Assembly: GCA_024709185.1 (NCBI GenBank)
Contig: JANJXE010000303.1
Location: 1 to 6,538 of the forward strand
Reading direction: 5' to 3'
Source: Paludibacter sp.
GTDB lineage: Bacteria > Bacteroidota > Bacteroidia > Bacteroidales > Paludibacteraceae
Length of the DNA: 6,538 bases
Every line of letters begins with the position of its first letter. Position 1 is the first letter of the stretch. Made by a program: the position numbers and the translations under genes. Positions 3,229 to 6,538 of this stretch are shown piece by piece. The notes under the pieces are model-generated. The model was not told the origin of the DNA and searched no databases. It worked only from the letters and a program-made list of their open reading frames with translations.

Positions 3229-6108
3229 TTAAAGGATGGTTAGTTTGTGAGACAGATGGTTGACTTTCACAATGTAGGTTCCGCTTGACAAGGGTGTTTC
3301 CAGGTGGGTAATCGTGCCGGTTAACGGATGAGAAAGAACTTGCTTTCCTGTTTCATCAAACACCCTGATTGTCCCTGAATGAATGGAAGTATAAACTGTT
3401 AAGCACTTGTCGCGAGTAGCGGTCACTTTCAGTTCGCCGTCAGGTGAACTTTCAAGACCCGAAAGAATGCGCGGACTCCGGAACGAGATACTAAAGCGAT
3501 CGTTGGCGGGTTGTCCGTCGGAGGTAAAGCTGTAACTTTCTCTACTGTGAAGCGGGTGTTCGGTATTCAACAGTCGATCAGTCAGAATCACGCTCAAACT
3601 ATCCAGGTTGATTAGCTCAGTGGCATGGATTCGGAAGTTCCCGGCTGTCATGGGTCGAAAACCCAGTTGCAGGTAGGTTTGAGTATCCAAACGTTTCTGC
3701 TTATTGATTACCAGTTCGAGGCCTTCCACCAGGGAGAATAGTTCAGCATTTCCGCTGCTCATTTTATCGGAATCGTAAAAATCGTAGCTATTAAGAGCTT
3801 CCGGATGAGTCGCAATAATGGTTTCATCGCGTTGCGTGTCGGAGCTGAGTTCCAGTCGAAGGAGCTGGCGGTCGGCAACTGCAACAGCTTTCGAAGCGGT
3901 AGTATCCCTGGCTGTGGCAAAAAGCGGCTGAACTACACCATTGGTCTGAAAACCGTCGGCATTCGTTTTCAATTGCGGTGCGCCCGACGCCACGGTGCTG
4001 TGCGAACGTAAACTATTCGTAAAACTGAGTTGTGGACTATCTCCATCCGTATTTACTTTCACCCAGAAAGCCTGCATCGGCGCTATGTAGTTTGTTGCCG
4101 GTCCGCGAACACCAATCGAGGTGCCTACTTCCCCATCAAAGGTATCGAACACCATATTCCCCGATGCATTGCGAGTTCGAATCCAGATGGTCGGACGAAC
4201 ATCGGTTCGTTGCAGTGGTGTACCGTAATTAGTGATTGCATTCCAGTCGATAAAAGACGGATACGGATTGCCGATCAGATTAAAACCCCTTGCACCGCCT
4301 GCTGTATAGGTTCGTGTGAGCGTTACAGGTCCTACCTGTCCATTGGTCAGCGTTCCTGTAAAGGTATATACATTGCTGGTGCCGACTTCGGCCAGGTATC
4401 CTCTGCCCGGCTCCAATAGCTCTGAGTTGGTTGTGATTTGAGGATAGGAAGCCGTTGTTTCGTTATAATAGCCTAACCGGTTTCCAAATCCTTCCTTCAA
4501 CACAACCGCACTACTTGCCCCACTGACAGGAGAAGCAAAATACCACCACTGATCTCCTGAACCTGCTGTGCTACGGGCAGTTAAGACTTGTTCCACCTTT
4601 GAGGTTCCTGTAACAGTAAGTGTACCTTCATTTAAAAAAGTGGCCGTACCTTCAACTGAACTTTTCAGCAAGAAATCTCCATTGACAGTCAGGCTTCCTG
4701 TACTTGCAATACTGAGTTGGGCTGTAGGTTGCAGTAGCAGATTTCCGGAAGTTGCCGTCGTACTAATATTGGGTTGCAGGTTTTGAACTGTTATAACAGC
4801 CGTCTTTCCGGCATCCGGAATACCATTGCTCCAATTGGCAGTTTCGTTCCAACTTGCTGACACAGCTCCCGTCCAGGTGGTTGTACGGGTAAGCGGACTG
4901 TAGCTTGTTGTGGCTGTTCCGGATAGTCGATACAGTTGAAGGATTCCTGCATTGGTTTTATAGCTCGAATAATTTCGGGTGGTATAGCTTCGCCAGTCGG
5001 TTCCGGCAGTGTATACCGCACAATAACGGTTGTATGAAGCATCCTTCATGGCAAAACCAGCTCCGTAACTCTCAAAGGCCCAGTTTACAGCTGTTGTACC
5101 GACATTAACACCATCAGCAGCATCAATATTAAAAAGATAATTTCCATTGGAAACAGATTGCAAATTCATCGCATCAGCCGAGCCTGAAAAAGTCCAGCGC
5201 ATATCGTCAGCCACCTCTCCCAATAGTTTTCCATTTCCGGCAAATACATTGGAGGCAAGGAGTGTTCGTTGCTGGGGTCCATTCACAACTGAAGCATTCG
5301 GGAGGTAAAAATCGCCATTACAAACTACATAAACACCGGGCAGGATATCCTCCCGTGTCACCACTTCTGTCCAGCTTTCGCCCGAACGATCGGTGCGCCT
5401 GTAAATGGCATAAAGAGTGGTGGTAATATCGGTAGTAGTATATTCTGTCCCTCCTGACCAGGCAGGCGATTGTTGCACAGCTGGATTCGCATCCCATCCC
5501 ATAAATTTCCAATAGCCTTCATCGGGAAGCACCGGCAATACTACTTTCGAACCAGCATATCCTGTAAATGGGAAAACGCTGGTAGAATATTCCGAACCTT
5601 CTTTACTGAGCGATAAAATGGCAGTTGAACCTACAAACCCGTTGACACTGATATCATCGATACCTGCTCCAATCGAATTACTGGTTCCGGCCACCGAAAA
5701 GCGAATAAGCACCTGCGAAGATCGAATTGCACTTAAATCAAAGGGCTCCATGGCCGTCATAGTAGATGAGACGGGAGTACGGGTACCTAAAAAGGTCCAT
5801 CCACCACCCTGATTAACAGAATAAAAAACACTGATTGTATTTTCAGCTGCATTGGCACCTCCATAGGTACGGGCTTTAAAATCGAGCTGAACCGAGGTGT
5901 AAGGTGAAAAATCCATGGATGGACTGGTGGTGGAAGCGCCGGCCAACAGCAATTGCAAATAAGTGGTTCCTCCAACATTTTCGTCAGTCCAGTCGGAAAA
6001 GCCAGCCACATCAGTACGTACCGGAATTAATAAAGCTCCCTGAACGGGCAGCAACGCCATAGGCAACAGAAGCGCAAAAAGCGCAAAGCGAACAAAAAAA
6101 TTCTTCAT
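3229..6108 (-). CDS. Large T9SS-exported multidomain surface protein
   Basis: A 959-residue secreted protein. Segments in order: signal peptide (residues 1-24, FALFALLLPMALLPVQG); a beta-sandwich-like region (about 30-158) ending in IGAGIDDISVNG, as in jelly-roll/anchor modules; an InlB B-repeat-like (Listeria-Bacteroides repeat) unit (about 176-238) with GYAGSKVVLP, GYWKFMGW and TTLYAIYRR; a region (about 245-397) opening SWTEVVTREDILPGVYVV and closing ILQLYRLSG, a pattern seen in other Bacteroidota exoproteins; then TTTWTGAVSASWNETANWSNGIP (409-431) leading into a beta-strand repeat segment (to about 510) and a long region with WWYFASPVSG (521-530) and FNLIGNPYPSFIDW (609-622). The C-terminus (about 885-959) is a T9SS type A sorting domain with IRVFDETGKQV (914-924) and GTYIVKV (943-949). 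No catalytic motif is visible, so an adhesin or matrix role is inferred. The ATG at 6108 gives a proper signal peptide. The 51-aa gene follows after one base. Confidence 0.93.
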   Translation of the reverse strand: MKNFFVRFALFALLLPMALLPVQGALLIPVRTDVAGFSDWTDENVGGTTYLQLLLAGASTTSPSMDFSPYTSVQLDFKARTYGGANAAENTISVFYSVNQGGGWTFLGTRTPVSSTMTAMEPFDLSAIRSSQVLIRFSVAGTSNSIGAGIDDISVNGFVGSTAILSLSKEGSEYSTSVFPFTGYAGSKVVLPVLPDEGYWKFMGWDANPAVQQSPAWSGGTEYTTTDITTTLYAIYRRTDRSGESWTEVVTREDILPGVYVVCNGDFYLPNASVVNGPQQRTLLASNVFAGNGKLLGEVADDMRWTFSGSADAMNLQSVSNGNYLFNIDAADGVNVGTTAVNWAFESYGAGFAMKDASYNRYCAVYTAGTDWRSYTTRNYSSYKTNAGILQLYRLSGTATTSYSPLTRTTTWTGAVSASWNETANWSNGIPDAGKTAVITVQNLQPNISTTATSGNLLLQPTAQLSIASTGSLTVNGDFLLKSSVEGTATFLNEGTLTVTGTSKVEQVLTARSTAGSGDQWWYFASPVSGASSAVVLKEGFGNRLGYYNETTASYPQITTNSELLEPGRGYLAEVGTSNVYTFTGTLTNGQVGPVTLTRTYTAGGARGFNLIGNPYPSFIDWNAITNYGTPLQRTDVRPTIWIRTRNASGNMVFDTFDGEVGTSIGVRGPATNYIAPMQAFWVKVNTDGDSPQLSFTNSLRSHSTVASGAPQLKTNADGFQTNGVVQPLFATARDTTASKAVAVADRQLLRLELSSDTQRDETIIATHPEALNSYDFYDSDKMSSGNAELFSLVEGLELVINKQKRLDTQTYLQLGFRPMTAGNFRIHATELINLDSLSVILTDRLLNTEHPLHSRESYSFTSDGQPANDRFSISFRSPRILSGLESSPDGELKVTATRDKCLTVYTSIHSGTIRVFDETGKQVLSHPLTGTITHLETPLSSGTYIVKVNHLSHKLTIL

Positions 6109-6119
6109 ACTGTAAAAAG

Positions 6120-6162
6120 GATTAATGGTTAATTTTTTAATGATTAATGGTTAATGATTAAA
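6120..6162. repeat. Short TTAAT-rich direct repeats in the leader of the surface-protein gene
   Basis: GATTAATGGTTAAT occurs exactly at 6120-6133 and 6142-6155, a 22-bp period. TTAATGATTAA occurs exactly at 6137-6147 and 6151-6161, a 14-bp period. The repeats begin 12 bp upstream of the ATG at 6108. They may be slippage-derived low-complexity DNA, or binding or leader elements. A period of 22 bp is about two helical turns, which would place both copies on one face of the DNA. Confidence 0.6.
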
Positions 6163-6242
6163 GGGTACGATCAAGAGTTGAACCTGGTTAAATCAATTCA
6201 ATTAATCAATAATTTTGGTGCGAAAATAAGATGGCTTTTCGA

Positions 6243-6274
6243 CCAAAATATAAAACCATTAAAATTTTTACAAA
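6243..6274 (-). promoter_or_regulatory. Candidate promoter for the surface-protein operon
   Basis: On the minus strand TTTG (6274-6271) is followed after 20 bp by TATTTTGG (6250-6243), one mismatch from TAnnTTTG. It lies 10 bp past the stop of the DUF2520 gene and would give a leader of roughly 130 nt that includes the direct repeats. It is the best match in the 176-bp gap, but the region is so AT-rich that a chance match is possible. Confidence 0.35.
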
Positions 6275-6284
6275 ATGAATTATT

Positions 6285-6538
6285 CTACTTAGTTACTGTA
6301 GAATATTTTCCTATTGATTCACTGAGCAATTTGTAAATTTCGCGGTAGACGGGATGGTAGGCAAGCAAAGCGAGGTGTTTGTCCATCACCGAGGTATCGC
6401 GGCGAACTGCCGGACCGGTTTGGGCCTCGCGGGGGGCTAAATGTTCAATTTTTGAAGCTGTTTCGGCTATCAGCGGGCGCAATACCTCAAAAGGAAGTTC
6501 CGACGATTGTACCAGTTCATCGGCAATACCGTAGAGGT
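6285..6538 (-). CDS. DUF2520 / Rossmann-like protein, C-terminal part only
   Basis: The frame is open to the right edge of the window, so the start and N-terminal domain lie outside it. The 83 visible residues match the C-terminal DUF2520 domain of Rossmann-fold proteins related to F420-dependent NADP oxidoreductase and ProC-like dehydrogenases. They read YGIADELVQSSELPFEVLRPL, then ETASKIEHLAPREAQTGPAVRRDTSVMDKHLALLAYHP, then EIYKLLSESIGKY. The PREAQTGPAVRRD stretch is the most diagnostic part. In full-length members (about 250-300 residues) an N-terminal NAD(P)-binding domain precedes this helical domain. The substrate is unknown. The TTG at 6482 should not be taken as the start, because homology continues upstream of it. 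The stop is TAG, and the surface-protein gene starts 176 bp later on the same strand. Confidence 0.88.
   Translation of the reverse strand, partial: LYGIADELVQSSELPFEVLRPLIAETASKIEHLAPREAQTGPAVRRDTSVMDKHLALLAYHPVYREIYKLLSESIGKYSTVTK

Noticed and set aside
4030..4419. Plus-strand ORF (129 codons) within the large surface-protein gene
   Set aside because: Antisense to a convincingly coding frame, Cys/Arg-rich in the way reversed codons often are, and with no promoter or family resemblance.
6285..6482. Complete small gene starting at the TTG at 6482
   Set aside because: The frame is open to the window edge and the residues before the TTG (ADELVQSSELPFEV) match the same DUF2520 domain, so this is the end of a longer gene.

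Overview
The window looks like chromosomal DNA from a member of the Bacteroidota. Two secreted proteins end in type IX secretion system (T9SS) sorting domains. Starts lack clear Shine-Dalgarno sequences. Two gene starts sit behind matches to the Bacteroidota promoter pattern (TTTG or TTG near -33, TAnnTTTG near -7). I cannot place it below phylum level. Every gene I can support is on the minus strand, so transcription runs from high to low coordinates.

Layout in order of transcription (right to left). At the right edge is the C-terminal part of a DUF2520/Rossmann-type protein (6285-6538). A 176-bp AT-rich gap with short direct repeats leads to a 959-residue T9SS-exported multidomain surface protein (3229-6108). 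One base after its stop begins a 51-codon gene (3072-3227) for a small acidic, proline-rich protein. A stem-loop that probably terminates transcription follows (3036-3065). Next is a toxin-antitoxin (TA) pair: a Gp49-like/RelE-superfamily toxin with no ATG start (2595-2963) and an overlapping XRE antitoxin (2333-2632). A 103-bp gap containing an inverted repeat precedes a secreted GH16 glycoside hydrolase with a T9SS tail (1045-2229). A second TA pair of a different type, HigB/HigA (642-959 and 305-634), follows. Its promoter carries a perfect 20-bp palindrome. A DUF1801 gene that runs off the left edge (1-308) shares an ATGA overlap with higA.

The window mixes two cell-surface functions (beta-glucan hydrolysis and a probable adhesin or matrix protein) with two small, AT-rich TA modules that flank the GH16 gene. 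No SusC/SusD pair or other polysaccharide-utilization gene is present, so the GH16 enzyme appears to stand alone. The points most worth checking are the unannotated 51-aa protein coupled to the large surface protein, the HigBA operator-promoter with the coupled DUF1801 gene, and the non-ATG, possibly leaderless start of the second toxin. No intergenic gap exceeds 300 bp, and I see no RNA genes, CRISPR arrays or intact mobile elements.
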